Source: Arcobacteraceae bacterium
GTDB lineage: Bacteria > Campylobacterota > Campylobacteria > Campylobacterales > Arcobacteraceae
Length of the DNA stretch: 64,000 nt
NCBI GenBank assembly: GCA_021107755.1
Contig: JAIOSF010000012.1
Location: forward strand, 1 to 64,000
Direction: 5' to 3'
The number at the start of each line of letters is the position of its first letter. The first letter of the stretch is position 1. The notes beneath the pieces are model-generated. The model was not told where the DNA came from. It saw only the letters and a list, made by a program, of their open reading frames with translations, and searched no databases. A program made the position numbers and the translations under genes. Of the stretch, positions 53,675 through 62,902 are shown piece by piece.

Positions 53675-55502
53675 AAATATTATTACAAAACTTTACATTG
53701 CTCTAGGTTTTATTGTCAGTATATCACTAGCTATTGTAATGTTTTCAAACTATTCAAGTTCCATACTTGAAAAAAACAATAAAAAAAGACATGAGATCAA
53801 CAATGAAATTATATTTTTTGAATCAATGCTAGGTAAACATGAAAAGTATGTAAAAGAGATGTTACATTCAATGATATTTCAAACAAAATTTACAAAAGAA
53901 TTAAACCCAAAAAAATGTAATTTTGGACAGTGGTATTACAAAATGATAAACTCTGAAAAGTTTAAAGAACTTCCAAAAAATATACAAAAAGATATTTTAG
54001 GTATTGAACTTAGTCACACAATACTTCACCAAACAGGAAGAATCATAAAAGAGCAATATGTATCATTAGATAGACATCTAAAAGACTCTCTTATGGAGAT
54101 AAAAATAAAACATATAAAATTTCAATACTATTTAAAAAAACAAATTGAGAATAAACAGTTAATAAATAGAGGTCTTAATAGTAAGACCTGTTCTTATGGT
54201 ATATGGTGGGAATCATATCAACTTTCCAATGAATATCAAAACCAAACTACCCCGCAAATAAAAAAATTATTTCAAAAAAATATGTTAGCACATAAAAATA
54301 TGCACCAAACTATTAATAAAATTTATCAACTACAAAAAAAGAATCAATATACCAAAATAAATAAAATATTTTACACAACTTACCAACAACAATTTACAAA
54401 TATGGTAAATACTTTTGATGCAATTTTAGCTCAAATAGATAAGATAGAACAAAACAACAAATCTATACGAGATGATTTAACACTACTTATTCCTCCTTCT
54501 CTAAAAGTTTTAAAAGAGGGTCTAAAACCTTATCAAAACTATCTTCATAAACAAAGAGATGAAGCTATTTTGGAAATTGAGCAAAATTCCGAGCTTCTTG
54601 ATACTATCTCTATGGTATTGACCATTTTAAATATTATTATAATCATTATAGTTGGATACTGGATACAATATCATTTAGTAGAGCAAATAAGATATTTAAA
54701 AGAGCGATATAAAGAGCTACAAGAAACACAAACCCAGCTTGTAGAATCAGAGAAAATGGCTTCTTTAGGGGGAATGGTTGCTGGTGTTGCCCATGAGATT
54801 AATACTCCTGTTGGTGTAGCACTTACAGCTATTACACATCTTGAAGATGAGACAAAAGCACTCAAAAAAAATTATGATGCTGATAATATGAGTCAAGAAG
54901 ACTTTGAAGAGTATTTAAAACATAGTATGGAACTTAATAAATCTATTAATATCAATTTAAATAAAGCAGCATCTCTTGTAAGAAGTTTCAAACAAGTTGC
55001 AGTTGACCAAACAAGTGAACATGATAGAACTTTTAATTTAGCACAATATATAAATGAAATTTTACAATCATTACATAGTCAACTTAAAAGAACTTATATT
55101 ACTATAGAACTCAATCTAAATGACAAATTAGAAATTTATTCAAATCCTGGAGCTATTTCCCAAATTTTAAGTAATTTTATTATGAATTCTATGATTCATG
55201 GTATTGGGGGGAAACCAGAAGGTATTATAAAAATTGAAACCATACAAGAAGATGATTATTTTATTCTCACTTATAGTGATAATGGTAAAGGGATGGATAA
55301 AGAAACTCAAGAAAAAGTATACGAACCATTTTTTACAACAAATAGAGAAAATGGAGGAAGTGGCTTAGGGATGAATATCATATTTAATCTTGTAACACAA
55401 AAACTTCATGGTACAATAGACTTAGAAACAAGTCCAAATAATGGTGTTCTGTTTACAATTAAAGCACCACTACATTATAAAGAAATAACAAATAAGGTTT
55501 AA
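53664..55502 (+). CDS. Histidine kinase with two tandem CZB-like zinc-binding domains
   Basis: 612 residues. TM1 about 8-28, periplasmic region about 30-310, TM2 about 312-332, then HisKA with GVAHEINTPVGVALT near 377 and HATPase (SNFIMNSMIHG, GKGMD, GGSGLGMNI). The periplasmic part holds two copies of a CZB-type pattern: H59, C85-x2-G-x-W90, H118, H122; and H150, C176-x2-G-x-W181, H210, H214. CZB domains bind Zn through three His and one Cys, often to sense zinc or hypochlorite. The gene overlaps the HD-GYP regulator, so it may control c-di-GMP breakdown in response to zinc or oxidant. Confidence 0.85.
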   Translation: MKFKNIITKLYIALGFIVSISLAIVMFSNYSSSILEKNNKKRHEINNEIIFFESMLGKHEKYVKEMLHSMIFQTKFTKELNPKKCNFGQWYYKMINSEKFKELPKNIQKDILGIELSHTILHQTGRIIKEQYVSLDRHLKDSLMEIKIKHIKFQYYLKKQIENKQLINRGLNSKTCSYGIWWESYQLSNEYQNQTTPQIKKLFQKNMLAHKNMHQTINKIYQLQKKNQYTKINKIFYTTYQQQFTNMVNTFDAILAQIDKIEQNNKSIRDDLTLLIPPSLKVLKEGLKPYQNYLHKQRDEAILEIEQNSELLDTISMVLTILNIIIIIIVGYWIQYHLVEQIRYLKERYKELQETQTQLVESEKMASLGGMVAGVAHEINTPVGVALTAITHLEDETKALKKNYDADNMSQEDFEEYLKHSMELNKSININLNKAASLVRSFKQVAVDQTSEHDRTFNLAQYINEILQSLHSQLKRTYITIELNLNDKLEIYSNPGAISQILSNFIMNSMIHGIGGKPEGIIKIETIQEDDYFILTYSDNGKGMDKETQEKVYEPFFTTNRENGGSGLGMNIIFNLVTQKLHGTIDLETSPNNGVLFTIKAPLHYKEITNKV

Positions 55503-55506
55503 TAAT

Positions 55507-56160
55507 ATGTCAGATTTAGAAAAAGAATTTTTAGATAATAAAAATAGAGAAAAAGATATCTGGAGAATGTTTAAAATTTTAAGTGATTTTACAGACGCCA
55601 ATGAAGACTTATGTAGCTTACCACAAGCAATATCTATATTTGGAAGTGCAAGAACTGATAAAAATCACAAACATTATCAAGATGCCTACAAGATATCAAA
55701 GCGATTATCAAAAGAAGGATATGCAATCATCACTGGTGGTGGTGGAGGTATTATGGAAGCTGGAAATAAAGGTGCAAAAATATCAGTAGGACTTAATATA
55801 AAACTTCCTGCTGAACAAAAAATAAATAAATTTGTAAAACTATCTTTACAATTTCGTTACTTTTTCACAAGAAAAGTTACTTTTTTAAAATACTCTGTAG
55901 GATTTGTAGTAATGCCTGGTGGCTTTGGAACTTTAGATGAACTTTCAGAAGCTTTATGTTTAGTACAAACAAAAAGGATGGGAGCTTTCCCTATTGTATT
56001 ATTTGGAAAAGATTTTTTTAAACCACTAGAAGCTTTTTTTCAAACAATGTTAGAACACAACTATATTAGTAAAAAAGATTTATCACTTTATCTCATTACA
56101 GATGATATTGATGAAGCAGTTGAATATATCAAAAAAAACTCTATAACAAATGGACATTAA
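55507..56160 (+). CDS. LOG-family protein (TIGR00730, nucleotide 5'-monophosphate phosphoribohydrolase type)
   Basis: 217 residues. The signatures GGGGGIMEAGNKGA and PGGFGTLDELSEAL are those of LOG/YvdD/PpnN-type proteins, which release bases from nucleoside monophosphates and are often mislabelled lysine decarboxylase. It follows the kinase gene by four bases and its end overlaps the start of hypE. The biological role is unclear. Confidence 0.9.
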   Translation: MSDLEKEFLDNKNREKDIWRMFKILSDFTDANEDLCSLPQAISIFGSARTDKNHKHYQDAYKISKRLSKEGYAIITGGGGGIMEAGNKGAKISVGLNIKLPAEQKINKFVKLSLQFRYFFTRKVTFLKYSVGFVVMPGGFGTLDELSEALCLVQTKRMGAFPIVLFGKDFFKPLEAFFQTMLEHNYISKKDLSLYLITDDIDEAVEYIKKNSITNGH

Positions 56161-56161
56161 A

Positions 56162-57151
56162 ATGGAAACAATCAAACTAGCCCACGGAAATGGTGGAGAA
56201 GAGAACAACAAACTTATAAGTGAAGTTTTTTATAAAGCTTTTGAAAATGAGATTTTAGCAAAAAGTGAAGATGCAGCAATTATAGAAGATGGTAAACTTG
56301 CATTTTCCACAGATAGTTTTACTGTAAGCCCCCTATTCTTTAATGGAGCAAACATAGGGAAACTTGCTATTTGTGGTACTTGTAATGACCTAGCAATGAT
56401 GGGTGCAAAACCTAAATATCTTACTTGCAGTGTGATTATTGAAGAGGGATTTAGTGTTAAAGACCTTAAAACTATTGTAGCTTCTATGAAAGAGGAGTTA
56501 GAAAAAAATGGTGCAATAGTAGTCAGTGGTGATACAAAGGTTATGCCAAAAGGGACTATTGATAAAATCATCATAAATACAACAGGAATTGGTGAAATAA
56601 CAAAAGCAAATATTAGTTCAAACAATATAACAACAGAAGATATAATCCTTGTAAATAGAGATATAGGAGCCCATGGAGCTACTATTTTTACAGCTCGTGA
56701 GGGGATTGATATGAGTAGTAGTTTACAAAGTGACTGTGCTTCACTTTATCCAGTTGTAAAAGCTTTGATCGATGCCAATATAAATATCACAGCTTTAAGA
56801 GATGCCACACGAGGTGGAGTAAGTGCTGTACTTAATGAGTGGTCAAAACAATCAAACATATGTGTGGAGGTAGAGGAGGACACTATTCCTGTAAGCGATG
56901 AAGTAAATGGTGTATGTGAGATGTTAGGTTTTGAACCAACAGCTTTAGCAAATGAGGGGACATTTGTACTTGCTATAAATAAAGCAGATAAAGATAAAGC
57001 ACTTGAAATCTTAAAAAAGTTCAATCAAAATGCTACTATTATAGGAAAAGTAACTTCTCAATATCCACAAAAAGTTGTTCTTAATAGTGCCTATGGGACC
57101 TCTCGATTTTTAGATACCCCAACAGGTGAACTTCTTCCAAGAATTTGTTAA
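56162..57151 (+). CDS. hypE: Hydrogenase maturation protein HypE
   Basis: 329 residues from the ATG at 56162; an in-frame ATG at 56150 (MDIKM) is also possible. It has IKLAHGNGGEE near the start, AFSTDSFTVSPLFF, GDTKVMPKG, RDATRGGVSAVLNEW and the C-terminal PRIC, whose last Cys receives the carbamoyl from HypF and is dehydrated to thiocyanate. It is separated from hypD by the inserted genes of 49.4-56.2 kb, yet stays on the same strand. Confidence 0.96.
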   Translation: METIKLAHGNGGEENNKLISEVFYKAFENEILAKSEDAAIIEDGKLAFSTDSFTVSPLFFNGANIGKLAICGTCNDLAMMGAKPKYLTCSVIIEEGFSVKDLKTIVASMKEELEKNGAIVVSGDTKVMPKGTIDKIIINTTGIGEITKANISSNNITTEDIILVNRDIGAHGATIFTAREGIDMSSSLQSDCASLYPVVKALIDANINITALRDATRGGVSAVLNEWSKQSNICVEVEEDTIPVSDEVNGVCEMLGFEPTALANEGTFVLAINKADKDKALEILKKFNQNATIIGKVTSQYPQKVVLNSAYGTSRFLDTPTGELLPRIC

Positions 57152-57208
57152 TTGTCCATTATAAAATGTAGCTACTAAATCTGTTATTTTTTAGATACAT
57201 AGATAATG

Positions 57209-58825
57209 CTATTTTCCAGATGCAAGTATCGCTTTATAAAGATAATGATTAATTCGAGAGATATGGATACTTACACGATACAACCATCGTATAGCTTCGA
57301 GTCTATTTGAACCATCTGGAACATCTAAATCTCCACTTGCTATTTTATTTGCTATCTCTTCTCTAAAAGTTTGCTTTATTTGTTCAATTTTAATAGTTAA
57401 CTCTTCACTATGTTTTACCACATCACTCCATCTATTTGTTTCTTGAACTGATATAGTCTCCAAAATAATTATATCTAACTGTTTTACAACACTTTGTAAT
57501 TGTTCTATATGCTTAGCACAAACTGCTCTATCCTCTTCTTCTTCACACCTTTCATGTAGTCTTTGCAGATGATCAATTATATGAATGATAGCTATTAAAT
57601 AATTCCAATTTGGATCATCTTTATAATGAATATGAATTTTATCAGCAAACTTATGTGTTTCATCAAGTAGATTTTGTATTTGTTGGATATCCATACGAAC
57701 ATATTTTGAATTATCATTAAGTATTGCATTCATATGTCCTAAAATTACTTGATACTCTTTCATAACATTTTGCAATAGCATATTCAATGCTATTCGCGGT
57801 TCGTTAAGTAACTCTTCATCTAATTCATTAATTAAAACATCTCTTTTTTCTTTGATAACATGTTTAATAAATTTTGCAAAGATATTTGTAAATGGTAAGA
57901 TAATTAAAACACTAATAATATTAAATGAACTGTGAAATGCCACTAAAGCAATTTCACCATTTTCCCTAATTGCATCAGGTTGTATATATTCCCAAATTCC
58001 TATATAAGGGGTGATAAACATAAATGCAAATACTGCACTTAAAAGATTATATATTACATGAGAAAAACCTGTTCTTCGTGCATTGATATTTCCACCAATT
58101 GTAGCCATTGCAGCTGTCACTGTTGTCCCCACATCCATACCAATAACCAAAGCGGCTGCTTGTTCAAAATTTACAGCACCTCCATACAAAAGTGTCAAAG
58201 TCACAGCAATACCAGCACTTGAAGCCTGTGTAATCATAGTAACAATTATTCCCATAGCTATAAGTAACAATCGTCCTCGAATTGAATCACTTGGAAGTAT
58301 TTCAGGAGTCAGAATATTTTCAAACCCCTTCACCGCATCTTGCATCGTATCTATACCAACAAAAATAAGTCCAAAACCAGCAAGTGCAAAACCAACAGAA
58401 GCTAAATTGTTTTTTGCAAAAAGTTTTAAAACCGCTCCAAAAAAAATCAAAGGTAAAACAACTGTTCCCAGACTAAATTTAAAACCAAAAAGAGCAACAA
58501 TCCAACCTGTAATTGTACTCCCAATATTTGCACCAAAAATAATACCAAGGGATTGAGAAAAGGTAATAATACCAGCACCTACAAAACCTACTGCTGTTAC
58601 GGTTGTAGCACTTGAAGACTGTAACATAGTAGTCATAAAAGCACCACTTACGGCACCGCTATAAGGACTTTTTGTAAATCTCAACATTAAATTTCTTAGG
58701 CTATCTCCGGCAACAGATTGTAAACCTTTTGTCATAATTATAAGACCTACCAAAAATATACCAAGTCCTCCAAGTAAAGTAACAATAACAAGTATCTTGG
58801 AAAAATCTATCATAATTACACCCAT
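57209..58825 (-). CDS. Na+/phosphate cotransporter-family protein with PhoU-like tail
   Basis: 538 residues. The membrane part (about 1-320) has the two repeated motifs of the NptA/PNaS family: TTMLQSSSATTVTAVGFVGAGI and ITQASSAGIAVTLTLL, with GANIGSTITGW and GMDVGTTVTA. The C-terminal 200 residues are helical and PhoU-like. It takes up phosphate with sodium. It is convergent with hypE and divergent from hypA. The open frame starts MGVIMIDF; the inner ATG (58813) is an alternative start. Confidence 0.9.
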   Translation of the reverse strand: MGVIMIDFSKILVIVTLLGGLGIFLVGLIIMTKGLQSVAGDSLRNLMLRFTKSPYSGAVSGAFMTTMLQSSSATTVTAVGFVGAGIITFSQSLGIIFGANIGSTITGWIVALFGFKFSLGTVVLPLIFFGAVLKLFAKNNLASVGFALAGFGLIFVGIDTMQDAVKGFENILTPEILPSDSIRGRLLLIAMGIIVTMITQASSAGIAVTLTLLYGGAVNFEQAAALVIGMDVGTTVTAAMATIGGNINARRTGFSHVIYNLLSAVFAFMFITPYIGIWEYIQPDAIRENGEIALVAFHSSFNIISVLIILPFTNIFAKFIKHVIKEKRDVLINELDEELLNEPRIALNMLLQNVMKEYQVILGHMNAILNDNSKYVRMDIQQIQNLLDETHKFADKIHIHYKDDPNWNYLIAIIHIIDHLQRLHERCEEEEDRAVCAKHIEQLQSVVKQLDIIILETISVQETNRWSDVVKHSEELTIKIEQIKQTFREEIANKIASGDLDVPDGSNRLEAIRWLYRVSIHISRINHYLYKAILASGK

Positions 58826-58904
58826 ATTTTTCTTCTAGTTTACATATTTTTTTATTAATTATCGATATAATAAAACCCTAAATTATACAAAAAAGGATAA
58901 CTAT

Positions 58905-59246
58905 ATGCATGAATATAGTATTGTACAATCATTAATTGATAGTTGCGAAGAAAATGCAAAAGCAAATGATGCTACAAAAGTTACAAAAGTAATTGTCAAA
59001 ATAGGTGTTATGAGTGGAGTCGAACCTGACCTACTTCAAACAGCTTTTGATACTTTTAAAGAAGAAACAATTTGTCATAATGCTCAATTTGTTATCAATA
59101 TACAAAAAGTAAAAATACTTTGTAATGAGTGTCAAACAACTAGTGAATTAGAAAAAAATGAGTATTGTTGTCCTAAGTGTGAAAGTACCCAACTAGATAT
59201 TTTGGATGGGGAAGAGATGTATCTTATGCAACTAGAGTTAGAATAA
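58905..59246 (+). CDS. hypA: Hydrogenase nickel chaperone HypA
   Basis: 113 residues. MHEYSIVQSLIDSC with the nickel-binding MHE start, GVMSGVEPDLLQTAF, and the zinc site CNECQTTSE...CCPKC. HypA passes Ni to HypB. It is alone on the plus strand between the divergent Na/Pi gene and the convergent GGDEF-EAL gene, about 1.75 kb after hypE. AAAAGGA precedes the ATG and a TATAAT lies at 58866-58871. Confidence 0.96.
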   Translation: MHEYSIVQSLIDSCEENAKANDATKVTKVIVKIGVMSGVEPDLLQTAFDTFKEETICHNAQFVINIQKVKILCNECQTTSELEKNEYCCPKCESTQLDILDGEEMYLMQLELE

Positions 59247-59249
59247 CCT

Positions 59250-61235
59250 CTACTCTAGCCAAGAGCTAAGTGGTCTTGGTTTTCCTAAAAAGTACCCTTG
59301 TCCATAAGTGATACCAATCTCTCTTAAAGCATCAACATCCTCTTTTGTCTCTACATACTCAGCAACCGTTTCTTGCCCTTTAAGCTGAGCTATCTCTTGG
59401 ATATATCGAATAACTGCATTATCAATAGGATCTTTGTGCATATCTTTTACAAAACTTCCATCAATTTTCACCACATCAAAAGGTAAGCTTTTGAGGTATT
59501 CAAAAGAAGCCATACCTGTACCAAAGTCATCAAGAGCTAACCCTATTTTTTTACTTTTTAACCACAGTATAAACTCATTTGCTCTATTAAAATTTCCAAT
59601 TGCAGAGCTTTCTGTTACCTCTAACTCTAACTTTTCCCAAGGAAAATCAAAATGTTCAACTGCCTCTTTTACTTTAGCTTGAAAATCTGGATTATTTAAA
59701 CTTGAACCTGCAAGATTTATATGTGCTGAATGTAAATTCTCTATATGTTCTTTTTTTTGTGTCACTGTCTCTAAATATGTCCAAAGTACAAATATATCTA
59801 TCTCACTCATAAGTTGATATCTAGCTGCTGCTGGTAAAAAATCATCTGGGGCTATAAAGTTACCATCTCTATCCCACATCCGTATAAGTATCTCATAGCC
59901 TACTTTATCTGTTTCATACTGCAACGGCACTATATCTTGTGCAAAAAGTTCAAATCTTGAAGGTCCCTTGCCTAGTGCTTCTTTGATAAATTTTGCTGTT
60001 TGTATCTCAGTATTAAATCTTTGAGTGATATTATCATCAATATCATAGATATGTGACTTGTTTCTACCTTTACTTTTTGCACTATAAAGCGCACTATTAC
60101 TCGCTTTTAGTAGCTCTTTTAAAGTGTATTGAAATGGTTTAAAATATATTAACGAAATAGATGCTGAGATACTATATGTTTCATTATTATGGGAAAATCT
60201 AAAATCACTAAGCCTCTCTAAACTTTCCTCTAAAAACTTCTTCCCCTCTTCTAAAGTAAAGTTTTTAAGCAATACCATAAAACCATCACCATCAACTCTT
60301 CCAAAAATACCACTCTTAGGCAATATATTTTGATAATCACTTACCACCATTTTTAAAAGTTCATCACCAGCTTGATATCCTGCTGAATCATTGATAAGTT
60401 TAAATTGATCCAAATCAATATATAGAAGAATATGCCCTACTTCACTTTCATCTTTTAAAGAATTTTGCAACTCATTTTCCATATAAAATCTATTATAAAT
60501 ATTTGTAAGTTGATCATGATTAGCCTGATAGTGTAGTTCCTTTGAAGATGCCGAAATCTGTTCCATTTGTGTATTAAAACCATCAAAAAGCTCTTTTATT
60601 TCATTATTAGCTGTTGTTTTTACCTTTATAATTTCATTATTTGTAGGATCACTTTTTTTCATAGCATCAAGAAGATTTATAAAAGGTTTTGTATAGTTTT
60701 TACTTAAAAAGCTACTAACCATAAATCCAAATAATAAAGCAAATGGGAAGATTGCTAAAATTGTATAGGCTGTTTGTAATTGTTTTTGTTTGTATGTAGA
60801 GAGATTTATATCTAAAAGTAAAAAACCAAAAGTATATCCTTCTGCTTTTATCTCATTTTTAATAAAAAGATGATTTTCAGTAAAAATTATATTTTTTTTA
60901 AATATCTCCTCTTTTTGATTTTTTATATCAATTTCATGGGCATATTTATAAATACTATTTTTGTTTTCATCATATAAAATAAGACCATCTATCTTGGGAA
61001 ATGCTGTCAATCTGTAAGTGATATCAGATAACATATCAGCATTGGGATTTAACATCACTTTTAAAAGATCATTATTTAGAGATTTTGTTATCGCTTCAAC
61101 TTCTAAAATAGCATTTTTTTGATTCTCTTTTTGTTGTAAATTGTATACAAAAAAGAGTGTACTTATCTCTACAACAGTAACAACTATTGTCATAAATATA
61201 ACAAGTTGGATTTTTATATTAAAGCGATTCCACAT
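59250..61235 (-). CDS. Membrane GGDEF-EAL protein (degenerate GGDEF; EAL motif reads EIL)
   Basis: 661 residues. TM about 10-30, periplasmic domain to about 155, TM about 157-178, HAMP, then GGDEF (about 245-400) and EAL (about 415-661). The GGDEF site reads VDGDGF, so cyclase activity is unlikely. In the EAL domain, the motif reads EIL, while INLAGSSL, LEVTES, LDDFGTG, VKIDGSF and VAEYVET are kept, so phosphodiesterase activity is plausible, or it may bind c-di-GMP as LapD does. Convergent with hypA. Confidence 0.88.
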   Translation of the reverse strand: MWNRFNIKIQLVIFMTIVVTVVEISTLFFVYNLQQKENQKNAILEVEAITKSLNNDLLKVMLNPNADMLSDITYRLTAFPKIDGLILYDENKNSIYKYAHEIDIKNQKEEIFKKNIIFTENHLFIKNEIKAEGYTFGFLLLDINLSTYKQKQLQTAYTILAIFPFALLFGFMVSSFLSKNYTKPFINLLDAMKKSDPTNNEIIKVKTTANNEIKELFDGFNTQMEQISASSKELHYQANHDQLTNIYNRFYMENELQNSLKDESEVGHILLYIDLDQFKLINDSAGYQAGDELLKMVVSDYQNILPKSGIFGRVDGDGFMVLLKNFTLEEGKKFLEESLERLSDFRFSHNNETYSISASISLIYFKPFQYTLKELLKASNSALYSAKSKGRNKSHIYDIDDNITQRFNTEIQTAKFIKEALGKGPSRFELFAQDIVPLQYETDKVGYEILIRMWDRDGNFIAPDDFLPAAARYQLMSEIDIFVLWTYLETVTQKKEHIENLHSAHINLAGSSLNNPDFQAKVKEAVEHFDFPWEKLELEVTESSAIGNFNRANEFILWLKSKKIGLALDDFGTGMASFEYLKSLPFDVVKIDGSFVKDMHKDPIDNAVIRYIQEIAQLKGQETVAEYVETKEDVDALREIGITYGQGYFLGKPRPLSSWLE

Positions 61236-61245
61236 AATTGAACTC

Positions 61246-62106
61246 TTACTTTTTACTAGATGGATTTATAATTGGTAGATTAAAATCGTTTCCCCACTCT
61301 TTCCATGATGCATCATAGTTCGCAACATCATACCCAAGCTCTCGCATTGCAAAATAGTTCGTAGCAGATATTCGTCCAACTGCACAATACAGTACTATTT
61401 TCTTATCTTTTGATATCTCTTTATAAGTTTCTTGGAGTTCATTGGTTGTTTTTAACTTTAAGACTGTATTACTTCCATTTATATTGTGGGTTGCAGGGAT
61501 GTTAATAGCTTTTGGAATATGTCCATACCGTTTAGCAGATGATACTTTCCCCACATAAGCATTAATTCCTCTTGCATCAATAATCACTTGAGTAGGACTT
61601 TTTGTAGCTATCTGTGTTATAAATTTTGTAGCAAGTCTTTTATTATTTATGGTAGCTATATAGTCACTTTTTTCAGGTGTTAATGTAGTTGTAGATACAG
61701 GAAGATTATCTACTTCCCACTCTTGGAAACCTGCATTTAAAAGTTTTACATTTGTAAATCCATAAACCTCAAGTGTCCAAAAAAGCCTAGCAGCATCAAA
61801 AAATGTACCATCGTCATACACTACAACTTTATCATGAACATTAAGTCCTAAATCTCTTAATATACTTTGCATCTTAGCTGGTTGTGTAATTTTTCCATTT
61901 ACAGATTTATGTTCATAAGTTAGACTAATAGGAAAGTTTAAAGCATTTTTAATATGACCTTCTTGAAAAGCTTCACTATCTCTTACATCTAATATTTTAT
62001 AACTTGTAATATCTTTTGATAGTTCATTTGGTTCTATTCTTAAGTTTGTTGCACTTAGTGTAAGTGTACTTAATATGAAAATTATTAAAATTGATATTTT
62101 TTTCAT
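61246..62106 (-). CDS. Periplasmic two-domain sulfurtransferase (rhodanese)
   Basis: 286 residues with a signal peptide (KISILIIFILSTLTLSA). Two rhodanese domains: the first (YKILDVRDSEAFQEGHIKNALNFPI) is the inactive-type half, and the second (VIIDARGINAYVG...KIVLYCAVGRISATNYFAMRELGY) carries the active-site Cys near residue 237. The active loop CAVGRIS resembles thiosulfate or 3-mercaptopyruvate sulfurtransferases (SseA type). A second secreted rhodanese in the window, along with the triple one at 30.4-31.6 kb, suggests periplasmic sulfane-sulfur chemistry. Confidence 0.9.
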   Translation of the reverse strand: MKKISILIIFILSTLTLSATNLRIEPNELSKDITSYKILDVRDSEAFQEGHIKNALNFPISLTYEHKSVNGKITQPAKMQSILRDLGLNVHDKVVVYDDGTFFDAARLFWTLEVYGFTNVKLLNAGFQEWEVDNLPVSTTTLTPEKSDYIATINNKRLATKFITQIATKSPTQVIIDARGINAYVGKVSSAKRYGHIPKAINIPATHNINGSNTVLKLKTTNELQETYKEISKDKKIVLYCAVGRISATNYFAMRELGYDVANYDASWKEWGNDFNLPIINPSSKK

Positions 62107-62277
62107 AAATTACCCCTTGTAGTTTCAATAATTGTACAATAAAACAGCTTACTAATTATAAATATTATTAATTAATATACTTTTAGCAATAACACATATA
62201 ATAAGTAATTTTTACTGAGATAAATATAGATGAAGAGATAAAAAAGGCTTGTGAGTTAACCTTATTTAAATTGTGGA

Positions 62278-62415
62278 TTATTTCGCTAAAAGATTTTTAG
62301 CAATTTTTGGACATAGTCCAGATTTTGAACAAGCATTTTCAAAATTTTCATTTGATTTTAAAAGTCTTATTAAAACTTCTAATTTTTCATTTTTTGTAAT
62401 GTTTCTTATTGACAT
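62278..62415 (-). CDS. 45-residue small protein of unknown function
   Basis: Not a shadow of another gene: the ATG at 62415 is preceded by a very strong AAGGAGG seven bases upstream, and the frame runs 45 codons to TAA. The protein is basic and helical (MSIRNITKNEKLEVLIRLL...) with two cysteines (NACSKSGLCPK). I do not recognise it. An ACAACT/AGTTGT inverted repeat lies upstream at 62492-62510. It is alone between the rhodanese and the tRNAs. Confidence 0.6.
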   Translation of the reverse strand: MSIRNITKNEKLEVLIRLLKSNENFENACSKSGLCPKIAKNLLAK

Positions 62416-62574
62416 GTTTACCTCCTTAATTTAATTTAGCATCTATTACAATGCATTATGAATTTTACTTTCATAAAATTACTTTTTGATTACAACTTAT
62501 AAATAGTTGTATAATGGATACCAAAAGGTAATCCTAAAACCTAAACAATATTTCTAATTAATTGATTGTTTTGA

Positions 62575-62590
62575 ACCTTATGAATAAGGT
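62575..62590 (-). terminator. Possible hairpin after the tRNA genes
   Basis: ACCTTAT, two bases, ATAAGGT: a perfect 7-bp stem nine bases beyond the initiator tRNA end. There is no clear U-run on the minus strand, so the terminator call is weak. Confidence 0.35.
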
Positions 62591-62598
62591 ATTGTAAT

Positions 62599-62675
<77 letters not shown>

Positions 62676-62697
62676 ATATGTAAATTGGTTTAAAAAG

Positions 62698-62772
62698 TGG
62701 ATGGGGTAGAGGGATTCGAACCCCCGAATGGTAGCACCAAAAGCTACTGCCTTACCGCTTGGCGATACCCCA
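62698..62772 (-). tRNA. tRNA-Gln (UUG)
   Basis: 75 nt including encoded CCA. The acceptor stem TGGGGTA/TACCCCA closes, the T-loop GGTTCGAATCC is present, and the anticodon loop is CTTTTGGTG with anticodon TTG. It is upstream of the initiator tRNA in the same transcription unit. Confidence 0.95.
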
Positions 62773-62860
62773 ATAAGTGTATCTCTTTTTAAGTGCTGGA
62801 ATTATAGTAAAAAAAAACATATTTGTCAAGAGCTTTTAGGATAATTTTTAAAATTTGTGT

Positions 62861-62866
62861 TATAAT
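62861..62866 (+). promoter_or_regulatory. -10 box of the ribB promoter
   Basis: TATAAT with a GTGT run before it; no good -35 is seen at 17 bases. It lies downstream of the first in-frame ATG (62855), which argues for the later start at 62903. No FMN riboswitch is seen in the 130 bases upstream of ribB. Confidence 0.5.
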
Positions 62867-62902
62867 CATAAAAACAATAAGAATAAAAAGGCAAACTATA
62901 TT

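Noticed and set aside
59232-59258. Terminator between hypA and the GGDEF-EAL gene
   Set aside because: The CTAGAGT/ACTCTAG arms are only 7 bp with a 13-base loop and no T-run; too weak to report.
62773-62902. FMN riboswitch before ribB
   Set aside because: The 130-base interval is AT-rich and lacks the conserved FMN-element helices; only a -10 box is visible.
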